Source: Hofstenia miamia | Lineage: Eukaryota > Xenacoelomorpha > Acoela | Length of the DNA stretch: 64,000 nucleotides | NCBI GenBank assembly: GCA_004352715.1 | Contig: SCFE01000106.1 | Coordinates: 1,370,878 to 1,434,877 of the forward strand | Reading direction: 5' to 3' | Shown: piece by piece, positions 24,937-36,834 of the stretch | How positions within the stretch are numbered: the stretch's first letter is position 1 | Layout: every line of letters begins with the position of its first letter | Translations under genes and position numbers: made by a program | The notes under the pieces: model-generated | Databases searched by the model: none | Seen by the model: the letters and a program-made list of their open reading frames with translations, nothing else | What the model was told of the DNA's origin: nothing

Positions 24937-25716
24937 CTATTTTAAACATTGTATTGTTAAATTAAGTTGTTCAGATAAACTTTCATCACAATTCGCCAAT
25001 TTCGCATTAAAAATTGGTAGGAACAATTGAAAATGTTGCACAATAATGTTTTTCTCTTCCTGCGAAATGTTATAAGACATATTCTTGAATAAATAACAAG
25101 TTTTTAATAAAATATCATCGTCACATTCAACGCATCTTCGAAGAAGAATCTTAAAATTAAGTTCATGTACTAATACTGACGATGTAGAAGAATTGCAACA
25201 CAAATTAACACACACTTGTAGTACAGAAGAATAGTTTGGCGGAGGAATACGCTGTAATTGCTTCATGTATGGAATAATGTCAGTATGAGCATCTGTATGA
25301 AGTGATAAATTAATAAAAACACGAATGGCAGCAGAGTGTACGTTATCGTCAACGAACGGGGCATCACAAAGGTGAGTGAAACGTGCTAAATTTGAAGGCG
25401 TTGATATTAAGTGAACATTTCGAGGAAACGATAGCGCGTTTGATAGTGTGACTAGGGCCAATGCGAGAATGTCGCTTTCATTGTCAAGATGCACCTGAGA
25501 AATAGCAAAAGGGACTATGTAAGAATAGCCTAAGCTTTCATTCTCTTTGAAAGCAACCATACTGCTAAGCTTTTTCAATACATTTCTCAATTCGCTTTGG
25601 TTCATTGAAGATTTTTTCCTTTTTTTATGTTGAGGGTTAAACTGGTAGTATGAAAACACAGCTGCCAAAAAGCCCATTGTAATGATACCGCCTACAGCAA
25701 CAACAGTGTTATTCAT
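24937..25716 (-). CDS. Membrane-anchored armadillo-repeat protein, ARMC10/ARMCX-like
   Basis: A 259-residue single open frame. Residues 4-25 form a hydrophobic segment (VVAVGGIITMGFLAAVFSYY) followed by a basic patch HKKRKK (30-35). This N-anchor-plus-basic layout is typical of the mitochondrial outer-membrane ARMC10/ARMCX group. The rest is alpha-helical with armadillo-like units, for example ALALVTLSNALSFPRNV, AAIRVFINLSLHTDAH, VLQVCVNLCCNSSTS and LLKTCYLFKNMSYN. The pattern xALxxLxNxxxxxxNx recurs about every 40 residues. It is shorter than human ARMC10 (about 340). The start is the first ATG after an upstream in-frame TGA, with a TATA box 61 bp upstream and AATAAA just after the stop. Function (mitochondrial dynamics or transport) is inferred from the family. 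Other membrane-bound ARM proteins remain possible. Confidence 0.7.
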   Translation of the reverse strand: MNNTVVAVGGIITMGFLAAVFSYYQFNPQHKKRKKSSMNQSELRNVLKKLSSMVAFKENESLGYSYIVPFAISQVHLDNESDILALALVTLSNALSFPRNVHLISTPSNLARFTHLCDAPFVDDNVHSAAIRVFINLSLHTDAHTDIIPYMKQLQRIPPPNYSSVLQVCVNLCCNSSTSSVLVHELNFKILLRRCVECDDDILLKTCYLFKNMSYNISQEEKNIIVQHFQLFLPIFNAKLANCDESLSEQLNLTIQCLK

Positions 25717-25776
25717 TTCATTGACTAAAAGTTCAAAACAATGTCAGACTCCCGAAAATATCATTATACACATTTG

Positions 25777-25784
25777 TATTTATA
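25777..25784 (-). promoter_or_regulatory. TATA box of the ARM-repeat gene
   Basis: TATAAATA on the minus strand, 61 bp before the ATG. It is preserved in the second copy (26384-26391), whose intervening leader differs by a 5-bp indel. The position predicts a leader of about 30 nt. Confidence 0.5.
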
Positions 25785-25792
25785 ATTCAATN

Positions 25793-26328
25793 GATGTAGA
25801 AGAATTGCAACACAAATTAACACACACTTGTAGTACAGAAGAATAGTTTGGCGGAGGAATACGCTGTAATTGCTTCATGTATGGAATAATGTCAGTATGA
25901 GCATCTGTATGAAGTGATAAATTAATAAAAACACGAATGGCAGCAGAGTGTACGTTATCGTCAACGAACGGGGCATCACAAAGGTGAGTGAAACGTGCTA
26001 AATTTGAAGGCGTTGATATTAAGTGAACATTTCGAGGAAACGATAGCGCGTTTGATAGTGTGACTAGGGCCAATGCGAGAATGTCGCTTTCATTGTCAAG
26101 ATGCACCTGAGAAATAGCAAAAGGGACTATGTAAGAATAGCCTAAGCTTTCATTCTCTTTGAAAGCAACCATACTGCTAAGCTTTTTCAATACATTTCTC
26201 AATTCGCTTTGGTTCATTGAAGATTTTTTCCTTTTTTTATGTTGAGGGTTAAACTGGTAGTATGAAAACACAGCTGCCAAAAAGCCCATTGTAATGATAC
26301 CGCCTACAGCAACAACAGTGTTATTCAT
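25793..26328 (-). pseudogene. Second, truncated copy of the ARM-repeat gene (probable assembly artefact)
   Basis: Encodes the first 178 or so residues of the ARMC10-like protein with identical amino acids, then stops at the N at 25792 where the first copy's upstream sequence begins. It has its own ATG and TATA box. The break at an N, not at a mutation, argues against a real truncated paralogue. It should not be counted as a separate gene without read support. Confidence 0.75.
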
Positions 26329-26398
26329 TTCATTGACTAAAAGTTCAAAACAATGTCAGACTCCCGAAAATATCACACATTTGTATTTATAATTCAAT

Positions 26399-27414
26399 AA
26401 AAATTACATCAATAAAACTTGATAAAATGAAAATATAGCTATTGGAGAAAAAATACAGTGACGATCATTAGTAATCGCAATTTAAATGAAAACAAATACA
26501 TTTATGAAAAATTGCACACATGACCAGCTAATGATATATTCTCAAATTGAATAAGTGTAGCATGCAATTTATTCTAGGATATGAATCATCAGGTAATTAC
26601 ACGCTTGAAAATAGCATTATCTATAACGTCGATCAACATTCCAATAATGCTGAGACTGTAAATAATGTTCTCATATAATTAGAGATTGTCAGGGAATTAC
26701 AACAAGATTTAGCTTTTGCAAGAGTAAATATTTTTGACAAACTTGAAGCATCAAAATCTTGATTCTAATTGTTGATTAACTTAATTAAATTAAATATAGA
26801 ATTCTTTTTTCAATTATTTTATAATACTTCATAAAAAATATAAGCATCATGTATTTACATATTAAGATGTGCCAAAGATGCAATTGTCAATTTATGCCCA
26901 TTCTACTTTCAGAAATTTGTGGGTATTTTTAATCTGAGCTTCATTCTTTCTATTATGCCATTTTGTGGCCATCAACCTTTGAACTTTACGTAGTTCATAA
27001 TAAGTTTCATAATAAGTGGCTGAAATTCATCTGACCACAATTTCAACACTGAAACACTTTGAGAAATTACTCTTCACATAGTATGTGATTTTTATCTCAT
27101 TATTTAAATTGTTAATTTTCACCATCTTCTAGTTCTCGTAAATGAGAAATTTCACTTAAAACAGGTGGAAGCGGGTTTAGATACGAAACAATGGAAACGG
27201 TAAACTTTATTTGTAGTACAGAAGATATAGGAACGCTTGTATTGAGATGTATATTAGGAAAAATTTTAGTGACAGTATTAATCAAATTTCACCTTCAATT
27301 GATAAAATATACATATACAGAATAAAGTAACTACTAGATCTTACCATCTTTGAATTTTTTATTAACAACAAGATTTAAAGTGGCATGCAATACAGTAATG
27401 TAGTTGTAATGACG
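26399..27414. other. Non-genic AT-rich sequence
   Basis: Nothing supported upstream of the ARM-repeat gene copies. Confidence 0.5.
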
Positions 27415-27840
27415 AACCTCTTTGTTCAAGTCCATTCCGCGTGCCATTCTTCCCTACGATTCTCCCTGTTGGTGGAATTCTCGTTCCTTGTTCCACTCTA
27501 AGGAACGCTTCCAGAAGCATGCTTTCAAATTTCAAATGGATCTTTCCCATGCCATACAATGACGTTCTTCTCAAATTCTCAACTCTCCGGTGTACTCTAC
27601 ACTTCCATGCCTGTGACCTCCTCCTGTTCAGTCGCTTGCTCACTCGAAAATTGGACCTTGATCCTTTTGATTTCATTAAGTTCTCTAATTTCCGCTCTGA
27701 TGATGTTCTCAGTTTCTCCATTCGTCGTCCCAAGAAATATCATAATCTTAAGAGGAATAGTCGCATTGCAAATAATAAAATGGAACCATAGTTTCATTGA
27801 TCCGATTCTACAGGAGTTGCGTTCTTTCAATTAAACGAAA
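27415..27840 (+). mobile_element. Decayed LINE 3' coding fragment, family B
   Basis: About 75-80% similar by eye to the post-RT region of the 28120-29172 element. It shares RGILxYxSPCWW-type, STLRNAS, FHACDLLLFSRLLT and DDVLSFSIRRPKKYH segments, split over two frames by indels. It lacks the tail. A third copy of the same family, in the same orientation as its neighbour 300 bp away. Confidence 0.75.
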
Positions 27841-28119
27841 TGGTGATGGACTTCACCTCTAGAAAATAGGGTCTAAAGAATATAAAACTTCTTTATCAAA
27901 TTTCGAAAGCAGATAATTTTTTTCGGACATTCCACCCATTATATAATTGTGATATTCCCACAATGGCTATTTAGCGAACCATTCCACTCGATACGCTAAG
28001 CACTACCAAATCAAAATTAGGTAAATCATATTTATTATCTACCCTTTTTTATGTTTCTGTCATACGGTTTAACCTTTTTTGTAATTCGACACGTAAAGAG
28101 TTACTTGGTTTTCTGTTAA

Positions 28120-29172
28120 TCCATCTTGATTTTAGCCAAACCAAGACATGTGGTATTTCCTTTTCTGTATCTCCCCCTTCTGATCTTCCTCTTTCTGTGA
28201 ACTTTTCCCCTCATCATACTCATCTTAGAGTTCAACTTGCTGATAACTTAAATTGGTCTGGTCATGTGTCCTTACGTCTCCGCAAAGCTAATTCCTTACT
28301 CTTTGCCCTCTTCCGCAATGTTCCCTTTAATTCCACGGCTGCTGTGAAACTCTTTTTGGTCAAGTCCATTTCTCGTGGCATTCTTCTCTATGCTTCTCCC
28401 TGTTGGTGGCCTTCCCGTTCCTTGTTCCACTCTATGGAACGTTTCCAGAAGCGTGCCTTCAAATGGATCTCTCNNNNNNNNNNNNNNNNNNNNNNNNNNN
28501 NNNNNNNNNNNNNNNNNNNNNNNNNNNNNNNNNNCTTTAATTCCACGGCTGCTGTGAAACTCTTTTTGTTCAAGTCCATTTCTCGTGGCATTCTTCTCTA
28601 TGCTTCTCCCTGTTGGTGGCCTTCCCATTCCTTGTTCCACTCTATGGAACGCTTCCAGAAGCGTGCCTTCAATTGGATCTCGCCCTTGCCATATAAAGAC
28701 GCACTTCTCAAATTCTCCACTCTCCCGCTGTCACTCTACTTCCATGCCTGCGATCCCCTCCTGTTCAATCGACTGCTCACTCTCCAATTGGATCTTGATT
28801 CTTTTGATTTCGTTAAGTTCTTTAATTCCTGCTGCACTCGCTCTGATGATGTTGTCACTTTCTCCATTCGTCGTCCCAAGAAACATCACACCCTTTACTC
28901 ATTTCTCAATCGTGCTTGTACTGTTGCTAATTACATCTTGAATCTTAACCGTCCAACAGCGATTGATTTCGTTTCCCCGCCGCCGAGCTTCAAGAAATCC
29001 TTGATGTCTTTCCTCTCCTGCTGAGCCCTTCTCCAACTTTGCCTACTCTTCCATCTGCTCCTATTTTATCTCCTGCGACTGTCCTCGCTGCCGTAATACT
29101 TGCCTTGTTTTTATTCTTTTGTAGTGTATGCCTTCAGCGGCTAAATAAAGTCATTCAGTATTATTATCATTA
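28120..29172 (+). mobile_element. LINE 3' region, family B (CR1/L2-like)
   Basis: A 5'-truncated LINE starting in the end of the reverse-transcriptase ORF. Read through the gap, it encodes the thumb and C-terminal part: HTHLRVQLADNLNWSGHV (the LGV-x-D-x-x-L-x-W-x-x-H-type segment), LRKANSLLFALFRNV, FLVKSISRGILLYASPCWW, FQKRAFKWI, FHACDPLLFNRLLT and FSIRRPKKHHTLYSFLNRAC, ending PPPSFKKSLMSFLSC at 29024. The frame is open except at the N block 28474-28534, so this is the youngest member here. The 3' UTR ends GCGGCTAAATAAAGTCATTC plus ATTATTATC repeats, matching the copy at 10747-11055. No RT core remains. Confidence 0.82.
28325..28683. repeat. Gap-flanked duplication inside family B LINE, 149 bp
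   Basis: 28325-28473 and 28535-28683 match with several SNPs across 61 N. Either divergent haplotypes or two family members were joined. Confidence 0.8.
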
Positions 29173-30372
29173 AAACCATTGTTTGTTTGCTTCATTACTC
29201 ATTGAGCAAAAACTTCCAATCATGTTGATAATCTTATTGAATTTGCTATTTGTAGAAATTTTGTTTCTTTTTCTCAATTTGTGCATCAAAAGTAAATCTA
29301 TTTTCAAGGAGTAATCGCTGCTCTAGGGGTATTGCCCTACATGTTAAAAAACCTAAAATATTCAAATCTAAACAAAAACACTTTATCGCTCCTACTTCCT
29401 TGAAACGCAAAACGGTAAATTACGTCTAGCACAAATTTCTGTTTGCCAAAACTACAAATAAAGTCTTTTCGTTTAGTTCATTGTATAGATCTGCTATCTT
29501 CATGAAAAAACTATTATTGACGGCATAGCTGTTTCCATTGTTATTTTTAACATGCTTCCTTTGCAAAAACTTTATTCTGGTGTGTTATANTTCGTTAAGT
29601 TCTTTAATTCCTGTTGCACTCGCTCTGATGATGTTGTCACTTTCTCCATTCGTCGTCTCAAGAAACATCACACCCTTTACTCATTTCTCAATCGTGCTTG
29701 TACTGTTGCTAATTACATCTTGAATCTTAACCGTCCAACAGCGATTGATTTCGTTTCCCCGCCGCCGAGCTTCAAGAAATCCTTGATGTCTTTCCTCTCC
29801 TGCTGAGCCCTTCTCCAACTTTGCCTACTCTTCCATCTGCTCCTATTTTATCTCCTGCGACTGTCCTCGCTGCCGTAATACTTGCCTTGTTTTTATTCTT
29901 TTGTAGTGTATGCCTTCAGCGGCTAAATAAAGTCATTCAGTATTATTATCATTAAAACCATTGTTTGTTTGCTTCATTACTCATTGAGCAAAAACTTCCA
30001 ATCATGTTGATAATCTTATTGAATTTGCTATTTGTAGAAATTTTCGTTTCTTTTTCTCAATTTGTGCATCAAAAGTAAATCTATTTTCAAGGAGTAATCG
30101 CTGCTCTAGGGGTATTGCCCTACATGTTAAAAAACCTAAAATATTCAAATCTAAACAAAAACACTTTATCGCTCCTACTTCCTTGAAACGCAAAACGGTA
30201 AATTACGTCTAGCACAAATTTCTGTTTGCCAAAACTACAAATAAAGTCTTTTCGTTTAGTTCATTGTATAGATCTGCTATCTTCATGAAAAAACTATTAT
30301 TGACGGCATAGCTGTTTCCATTGTTATTTTTAACATGCTTCCTTTGCAAAAACTTTATTCTGGTGTGTTATA
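28809..30372. repeat. Gap-flanked direct duplication, about 781 bp
   Basis: 28809-29589 recur at 29591-30372 around a single N at 29590, with a few SNPs and a 1-bp indel (ATTTTGTTT against ATTTTCGTTT). The copy includes the LINE 3' end and about 420 bp of unique flank. Sharing the flank rules out independent insertions and points to assembly or a tandem duplication. Confidence 0.88.
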
Positions 30373-30399
30373 CCATAAGATTAAAAAATTTAAGCAGGC

Positions 30400-30960
30400 C
30401 AAATAATTTAGGAAGTTTGTATGCTCTCATATTGATTTTTTATTGAATTTTGAAATAAGTTTGAACCTAGGTATCTCCCATATAATATCAATTACATGTT
30501 GCAAACTGTTTTCTACTGCCCTATTTGTAGTAGACAACCATAACATTACATTTAATTTACACCTTCCATACTTTATTGTCACATCAATTGGTAAAACCTC
30601 TTTGATATATGGAAGGGAATAATAAAAGAATCTATTATTCTAATTTTCGGTATAGATAATTTTGTAAAATTAAGATTGTACTCAAACGTAATCCTTAATA
30701 TCTCGTTTCATTCACAATAGGCATAATGTACCCATCTACATAATACGCCTCAAATTTATCTAATTCAACTAATATTTGCTCAAAAATTTTATTGCTTTAT
30801 GTACGGAAATATTCATTGTAAAAATGCACGTATCGTTAGCATGCTGAAATAATTTCTATTGATTGATGTCATGGCTTAGGTCGTTAATAAAGTAAATAAA
30901 AGCGGACCTAGCAAGCTTCAATGCCAAACACTACAAACCATTGGTAATGGCTTAGACTGA
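30400..30960 (-). pseudogene. Decayed LINE reverse-transcriptase fragment
   Basis: The minus strand reads FIYFINDLSHDINQ, then KLFQHANDTCIFTMN (the YADD box decayed to HAND), then HKAIKIFEQILVELDKFEA, followed by weaker matches LSTILILQNYL and IPRFKLISKFNKKS. The LFxxFINDL-x25-(F/Y)ADDTxIF order is LINE RT motifs B to C. It differs from families A and B. Stops and frameshifts throughout. Confidence 0.6.
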
Positions 30961-31699
30961 ACATTATCTTAACAACTACTACTAAATTATAAATTTAAAA
31001 TGTAATCAATTTGTACATTTTGTTTAACTGCTTACTCTAATTTATACATTATTTATATTAGTATTTAAGCGCAGCATGTGAAATAAATATTTAATTCGTA
31101 AAAGTACAATTTAATCACTTTTAGTTTTAAAAATGGCCTACAACTACAAACAATGCTTTAAATGTAGTTTAACCACTGCTGTCAAAAAAATACGTAAGAT
31201 ACTACTATGAAGATACATTATTGAATTATTTGATTGGTGACATCAAAAAACGTTCAAATCGTATTTTTCAAAAAACAAGGTAAGGTTATTCATGTGGGTA
31301 TATGTCACACACAATGGGAAAAGAATACATAGTACAATGATTTTATAGATATTTTCGTTCATTGAGCAGAGAGGATACGTTTATCTTTTACATTACATTA
31401 ACGTATAATTTATTAAAAGAAGAGGCTTAGTGCTATTTGGAATGAAAGTGAAAACCCATTTAAATAGTAATAATTTTTTTATTGAAAAATCTATACTTCT
31501 ACAGCAAATTTCACCTAAAAATACTATTACAATGAAAACAGACACACTACAAATGTTTATATATTAGAATGATATGAAATGTCGAAAATATTTAAATTCG
31601 GCTATATATGGGAGTGGTGGCTTCGTCAGGCATTCGTTAATAGCCCTAATCCTAATTAGCATCTAATCCTAACACTAAATAAAAATTTATTGACATAGA
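30961..31699. other. Non-genic AT-rich sequence
   Basis: No gene. The last 100 bp may be the 5' UTR of the following LINE. Confidence 0.5.
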
Positions 31700-31719
31700 A
31701 GGAAGTTATATAAAATAGA

Positions 31720-33063
31720 ATGGAACAAGAGGACAGCAATTTTTGTCGCTCTTGTAATAAAGAAGTGAAAAATGACGAGAAAGCCATGCAGTGTTCCTTC
31801 TGTAAAGAATGGGAACACTTATCTCATTCACCAAATATATCCAACTCGATATATAAAGCTCTCCAGAACATAGATAATGTCCTGTTTACGTGCAAATACT
31901 GTAAAGATCTTTCTATATCAGAAATACTGAAGACTCAAATCGGTTGGTATGGGACTGAATTCTTTAAAGGATAAAGTATCGGAATTAAAATCTCATAAAC
32001 CGACGAAAGTTGTCAAGATGGACTATACGGTTGCTGTTGTGAATAATTTACCTTCTGAGAAAACTCAAAACTCGAAGAAAAAATCGAAACTTTCTTGTAA
32101 GTTATCAATCAGTGATCTGTCAGCCAAGCTTAAGGAACAACATATTGCTATGCAACCTAGCAAAATTACTGAAATGCGCACGGGAACCATTATTGAAGTT
32201 GATCCCGACAAAATCTCAGACATACAACAAACTCTTGATAAGGCTAATCTGGAATACACAAATCTGAAAGCAAAGGACCCTAGTATCTCCATCTATGAAA
32301 TTCCACTGTGGACAAAAAAGGAAAGCTTTAGGGATCCGTTGATCATTGAGAATCCAAAAATCTTCATAAAGGAGGACATTCATCATGTATTCTTCTTCAA
32401 AAGCAAACTTAATGCTAAATATGTACGAGCGGCTATCAGAATTTCTTCACAGTCCTTTAGGAAATTGATTGAGGCGGAAATTAATATCGTAGTTGAAACG
32501 GTGCTTCTTGTTAGAGCGTATCCCAATTTAAGTCCACAAAGATGCAGTCATTGTGCTTGTGCGGGATTTAATCAATGTAACAAAATAAAGGAAGACCCAG
32601 TTTGCTTCAACTGTGTCAAGCAACACGCCCTTTCCATTCAATGAACGCACCAAAACTTGTAGACTCTGTATAAGATCAAAACGGTTTTACTCAACCTGTA
32701 GAGGCCATCACACACTTAGTGGGAACTGTCCTACTTTTCAAATTCAGCTCTCCCGAAACATTGAAAATACGGACTATGGCATGAACGCAAATCATTTTTC
32801 ATTTCAATCTGAAATTAGGCGTCTCTGTGAGAATCGTACAGCACAATGATTAAAGACGTACAGGCTAATGTCGGGAAATCCGTAAACAATGAATGGGAGA
32901 TCTTAGCATGTTTTACCTACTCAGACGAAGAAATCATTTTTCTATTCCAAGAAACAACAATGTCATCATCTAATATAGGATTACCTGATGGGTACACTGT
33001 TTTCAAATCTCAAAACAAGGCCATGACTGCTACTGTAGTGCCAAACAACCTCGCATCTGTTAC
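31720..33063 (+). pseudogene. LINE ORF1: PHD-type finger and zinc-knuckle gag-like protein
   Basis: MEQEDSNFCRSCNKEVKND opens a cysteine-histidine cluster: C-x2-C, then MQCSFCKEWEHLSH, then FTCKYC. This fits a PHD-like finger, known in ORF1 of several insect and invertebrate LINEs. The frame shifts at about 31960 into DYTVAVVNNLPSE through a Lys-rich linker. KTQNSKKKSKLSCKLS is followed by an RRM-like stretch and, near 32540-32620, RCSHCACAGFNQCNK and DPVCFNCVKQH knuckles. A second shift leads to CRLCIRSKRFYSTCRGHHT (32676-32735) with further Cys/His. A third frame runs 32846-33063 to the N. ORF1 binds the element's RNA in this class. At least three frameshifts. Confidence 0.75.
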
Positions 33064-33640
33064 NCTCATTTATGGTTAACTAATTTACATTAATTTGCGT
33101 GCTTTGACCTGTGTGGTGCTCATTTTTGATAAAATTGTAATTAAACATGTATGTATTTACAGGATAATTATTTTCTGTCAATAAATTTATAATGATTCAC
33201 GAATGTTAATTGGTTTTATACGTAAACGCATGGAACCCGTGAAAACATCCAATAGCGCTAATTAAATAAATCATGCTTCACATGACCATTGAGAAGGAAA
33301 AGCATTTTAAAGTAAGTTAATTAATTAATCACTGCTTTGCGCGTAAATGAATTCTCCCTTTCCGGTGTGGTTGATTTAGCACTTTAACTAAAGTAAATAA
33401 ACACCAATATCTTTACAGAAGAGATAAGGGAACAATTGAAAAGCTGTTTTTACCCTTTTTAATTAAATTTCTTCAAGTTTAAAAAGTGTTATTGTTAAAT
33501 AATTAGCTTTTTTGACGAATGTTTGACGGAAAATATCTAAATTATTTTGATTTCAATTTGTCTGATAGGAGGCTTGATAGCTTGTCTGGCGTGTTTGACG
33601 GGGGTAATACACGGGCAAACGTTCGTCAAACATTTTGTTT
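33064..33640. other. Unrelated DNA splitting the LINE
   Basis: After one N at 33064 the LINE coding similarity stops for about 575 bp and resumes in the middle of the endonuclease. The start of ORF2 is missing. ATGTTTGACGG (33520) and CGTTCGTCAAACAT (33623) form a small inverted pair. Either a contig misjoin or a replacing insertion. Confidence 0.55.
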
Positions 33641-33699
33641 GCCAAATATTGGTCATACAAATTTGATCGTGTATCAAAGCCTTTAGGTTACTCCACAAT

Positions 33700-36240
33700 G
33701 ATTTTGTTATTATTGGTATCTACGATCGGCTCAATTTAGGTAATGCCTATTTCAATCATTCGCACAAAAATATTTATTACCTTCTCACAATGATAGAAAT
33801 GACATGTACTGAAGTCTCTTTAATCTGCAGCGACTTCAATTCACATAACGACGCCTTTGGTGGATCACGCAATGATTTTGAAGGAAACCAACTTTTAAAC
33901 TTTGCTGTCAGGCACAACTTACAATTGCTAAATAATCCTACTGAATGACCCACATTTTAAGGACCTATGTGATCGAGCTATATAGATATTTCATTTAGCA
34001 TAAGAAAGGACATAACCGCATATAATTGGAGATGACTTGAGATTGACAATCCTTCTTTATGGCATAAACCAATTGTAATTGCTTCAGATGTGTGCATAGA
34101 GACTGAATATCCTAAGCTGAAATGGAAGTCGTGCAAATTGAGCTTGCTAAAGTCGTATATCGAAACAGCAAACTTTCATATACCTAGTAGTGACTCAATA
34201 GATGAAAATAATTCATCTGTAGCAGCAATACAGATGGCGTATATTAATGCAATCTGCTATTGTAAAGCAATTTTAACATACAACTCCCACAATCGATACC
34301 ATAAGGGTGGTCTCCTAAACTAGAAAGACCAATCTAATTGCACCGATCGAGATATTCACAAAGCTCTACAAGAGAAGTAGGAGTTTAAACGAAGTATTAA
34401 ACAAACCAAGGCGAATTACTATTCAAGTTTGATTAATAACCAAAACGAACCATGGACGATTTTGGCACCAACTATAAAATCATCTACTCCACGGGATGAT
34501 TTTACTTGCTATCTCAAAGCTGATGGAATGCGCTGTTCCTCTGAACATGAAATGCAAGAAGATTTAATGAGTCATTTCTTTCAACCAGTAGTCATCCAGA
34601 GTTATGTTTTCCCAATGATTACATTCCAACTTACAAGCTGCTAAATGATTTTACTCCTGTAACGCCTCCAGAAATAAGATATCATATTCGCAATTTGAAA
34701 AGAAATAAGGCATTTGGCTATGATTATATTAGAGCTCACCTACAGCACACTCTCTGTGATAACTTATGCTACACACTCAGCTCACTCTTTAATACATGTC
34801 TAAGTAGAGGAAATTTCCCCGACAGCCTGAAGCGAGCAATAGTTGTTTTTGTTCGAAAGCCCAAGCCAAAGGTAAATGGCGTACTAACCTATAATCATTT
34901 CAGACCTATAAGTGTAACGCCTATGATAAGCAAGCTATTAGAGGAATGTATTCTTAAGCGCTTAAGCACTAGACTTAACAAACAATTTGGATTTGTAAAA
35001 CGACTCAATACAAAAACTGCACTCGCTCATACTGTTGAATACATAGAGGAAGCATGGAGAAGGAAGAATTCAACACTGTTGATAAGCTTCGACTTCTCAG
35101 CGGCCTTCGATAAGGCTCCTCCTCGAACCATAATTAAGAATCTACATAGAAGACAACCCTATAATCCTGCTTATCATATCAATTATTAAAAGCCTTCTTA
35201 GTCCTCGGGAAGTCACGAGTAAAAAGTATCTGGATATAAGCGCTACTCCGAATTGTGGAACCCCACAAGGAGGTATCCTTAGCCCAGTGCTCTGTAATAT
35301 TTTACTAAATGAGGATCTCTCTATACTTAATGAAAAAGGAAACGCCATTGGATATGCTGACGATCTAACTGTGATGTACACAGAACATCTCCATAACTGA
35401 ATTGCGAACAAAAGTGTTCATGAGTGGGCCAGTAACCAAGGTCTAACTTTGAACAAAACTCAATTCTGCGATTTTACAAGACGAAAGGATGCTATCAGAT
35501 GTATTAAAAGTGGCAATAATCTAATAACCTCGTCTGACGTTACAATTCTAGGATTGACATTGGACTCCAAACTTAAATTCAGTCGACATATAAAGAACAA
35601 ACTCGAATCATTTCAAAAGTACGTAAAAGCCATCTCGCTGATAAGCCGTAGAACTTTTGAAGCAGGCTCTATCAATGTTAGGAAAATCTATCGTCAAGTC
35701 GTTATTCCTAAAATAGGTTATAATAGCGTGAAAATCTGGAAGAGCGCTCTTCCTAAGAAATCAAATCAGAAATCCCTGAGATCATTATAAGGATTATGTA
35801 ATGTAAGAATATGCAAAGCATTCAACACCAAGGCAGGAAAGAGTTACTTCTTCTTTCTGGAGAATTCGACATTGTCGACCAATTATCAGCTCTTGCAGAA
35901 GGGAAACCTCTAAAACGACATACGGATTTGGAAAAATTAAGCAGGAAATCTCATGAAAAGTCAAATACGAGGCGTATTCACATTTTCCTGCAGAGATTGA
36001 ATCAAACCTCACTCAAGCTCTAACGGGTCACAAGTTTTTAAATCACCGATTGAGTAAAATATCAGATGTCTCACTATCCTGTAGTAACCAACGTTGCCAC
36101 GAGATTGAAAACATTAGCAATATTGTGTTTAGATGTCCACAAGTGGATTTAATTACTCAATGTAAGAAGAATGAGATACTCTTTACTTCTATGAATAACA
36201 TCAATAATTCCTCTACTCAGATTTCTTAGGAAAACAAAAA
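33700..36240 (+). pseudogene. LINE ORF2: APE endonuclease, reverse transcriptase and C-terminal Cys-His domain
   Basis: Endonuclease remains: LICSDFNSHNDAFGGS and NQLLNFAVRHNLQLLNNPT (the GDFN and following catalytic region; G is now C). RT: AFGYDYIRAHLQH, NFPDSLKRAIVVFV, HFRPISVTPMISKLLEE, LLISFDFSAAFDKAPP (motif A, 35085-35130), a frameshift near 35185, NCGTPQGGILSPVLCN (motif B, about 35255-35300), then AIGYADDLTVMY (motif C, 35345-35380). The thumb region is VTILGLTLDSKLKFSRHIK. At about 36025-36165 a frame reads ALTGHKFLNHRL and LSCSNQRCHEIENISNIVF, then RCP, the Cys-Cys-His-Cys tail common in I/R1 elements. Several stops; not functional. It would nick DNA and copy the element's RNA into it. 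Confidence 0.8.
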
Positions 36241-36310
36241 TGAATTCCATCTCGCCATTTGGTTAATTACCTCCATTTTCAATCATTCTTTATCGCCTGG
36301 ACTATAAATC

Positions 36311-36834
36311 TCTTTAAATTGGAGAGTTTTTTTACTTGTTTTAATCATGATGATACTTTTAAATGAACTTGTGCTATGAAAATCATTTGTAAATACGCTT
36401 GTTGCTTTCTCTTACTTCTAAATTAATTCCTTTTTATCGTGCTATATTTATAGGTTGTCGAAATATATATATATATATATAAATATAAAACTTTAGTGTG
36501 GGCACATATCTAGAAAATGGGAAAACCTTTTTCGAAAATAGATTGCGTGAGCTCCAATGTGTCTTGAATTTTTCGATGAAATTCGTTTTCGGTGAGATTT
36601 GCTGACAACCATTGATAATACTAAGTTTTGACCCATTAAGCAATTAAAACATACGTTCAATTTTGTGAGTTTAATGTGCATTAAAACATTACACATCTAT
36701 CAATAAAACCAAATAAAATATCAAATCATAGTTTGCTGCAATGTTTGTTTTTGAATTACGTTGAATTACAATTTATTTACTACTAACACGTCTCTTTCCC
36801 ACACGTTTAAATAAAGTTCAGTATTTGCCGCGTA
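36311..36834. other. Intergenic sequence upstream of the adaptor gene
   Basis: No gene seen; contains a short TA repeat at 36463-36482. Confidence 0.5.

Larger units (their letters stand above)
25181..26398. repeat. Gap-flanked direct duplication, about 610 bp
   Basis: 25181-25791 recur at 25793-26398, joined by one N at 25792. The copies differ by a 5-bp indel upstream of the ATG (ATCATTATACACA against ATCACACA). The join is characteristic of two haplotypes placed end to end. Confidence 0.88.
31700..36310 (+). mobile_element. I/R1-like non-LTR retrotransposon, split and decayed
   Basis: Order: ORF1 with a PHD-type zinc finger and Cys-rich knuckles (31720-33063), a single N and unrelated DNA (33064-33640), then ORF2 with APE endonuclease remains (33700-33960), reverse transcriptase (34660-35790) and a C-terminal Cys-His domain (36020-36170). 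The TPQGGILSPVLCN and GYADDL motifs are those of the I/R1/LOA group rather than CR1 (VPQGSILGPLLF, YADDT). Several frameshifts and stops make it inactive. Confidence 0.82.
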
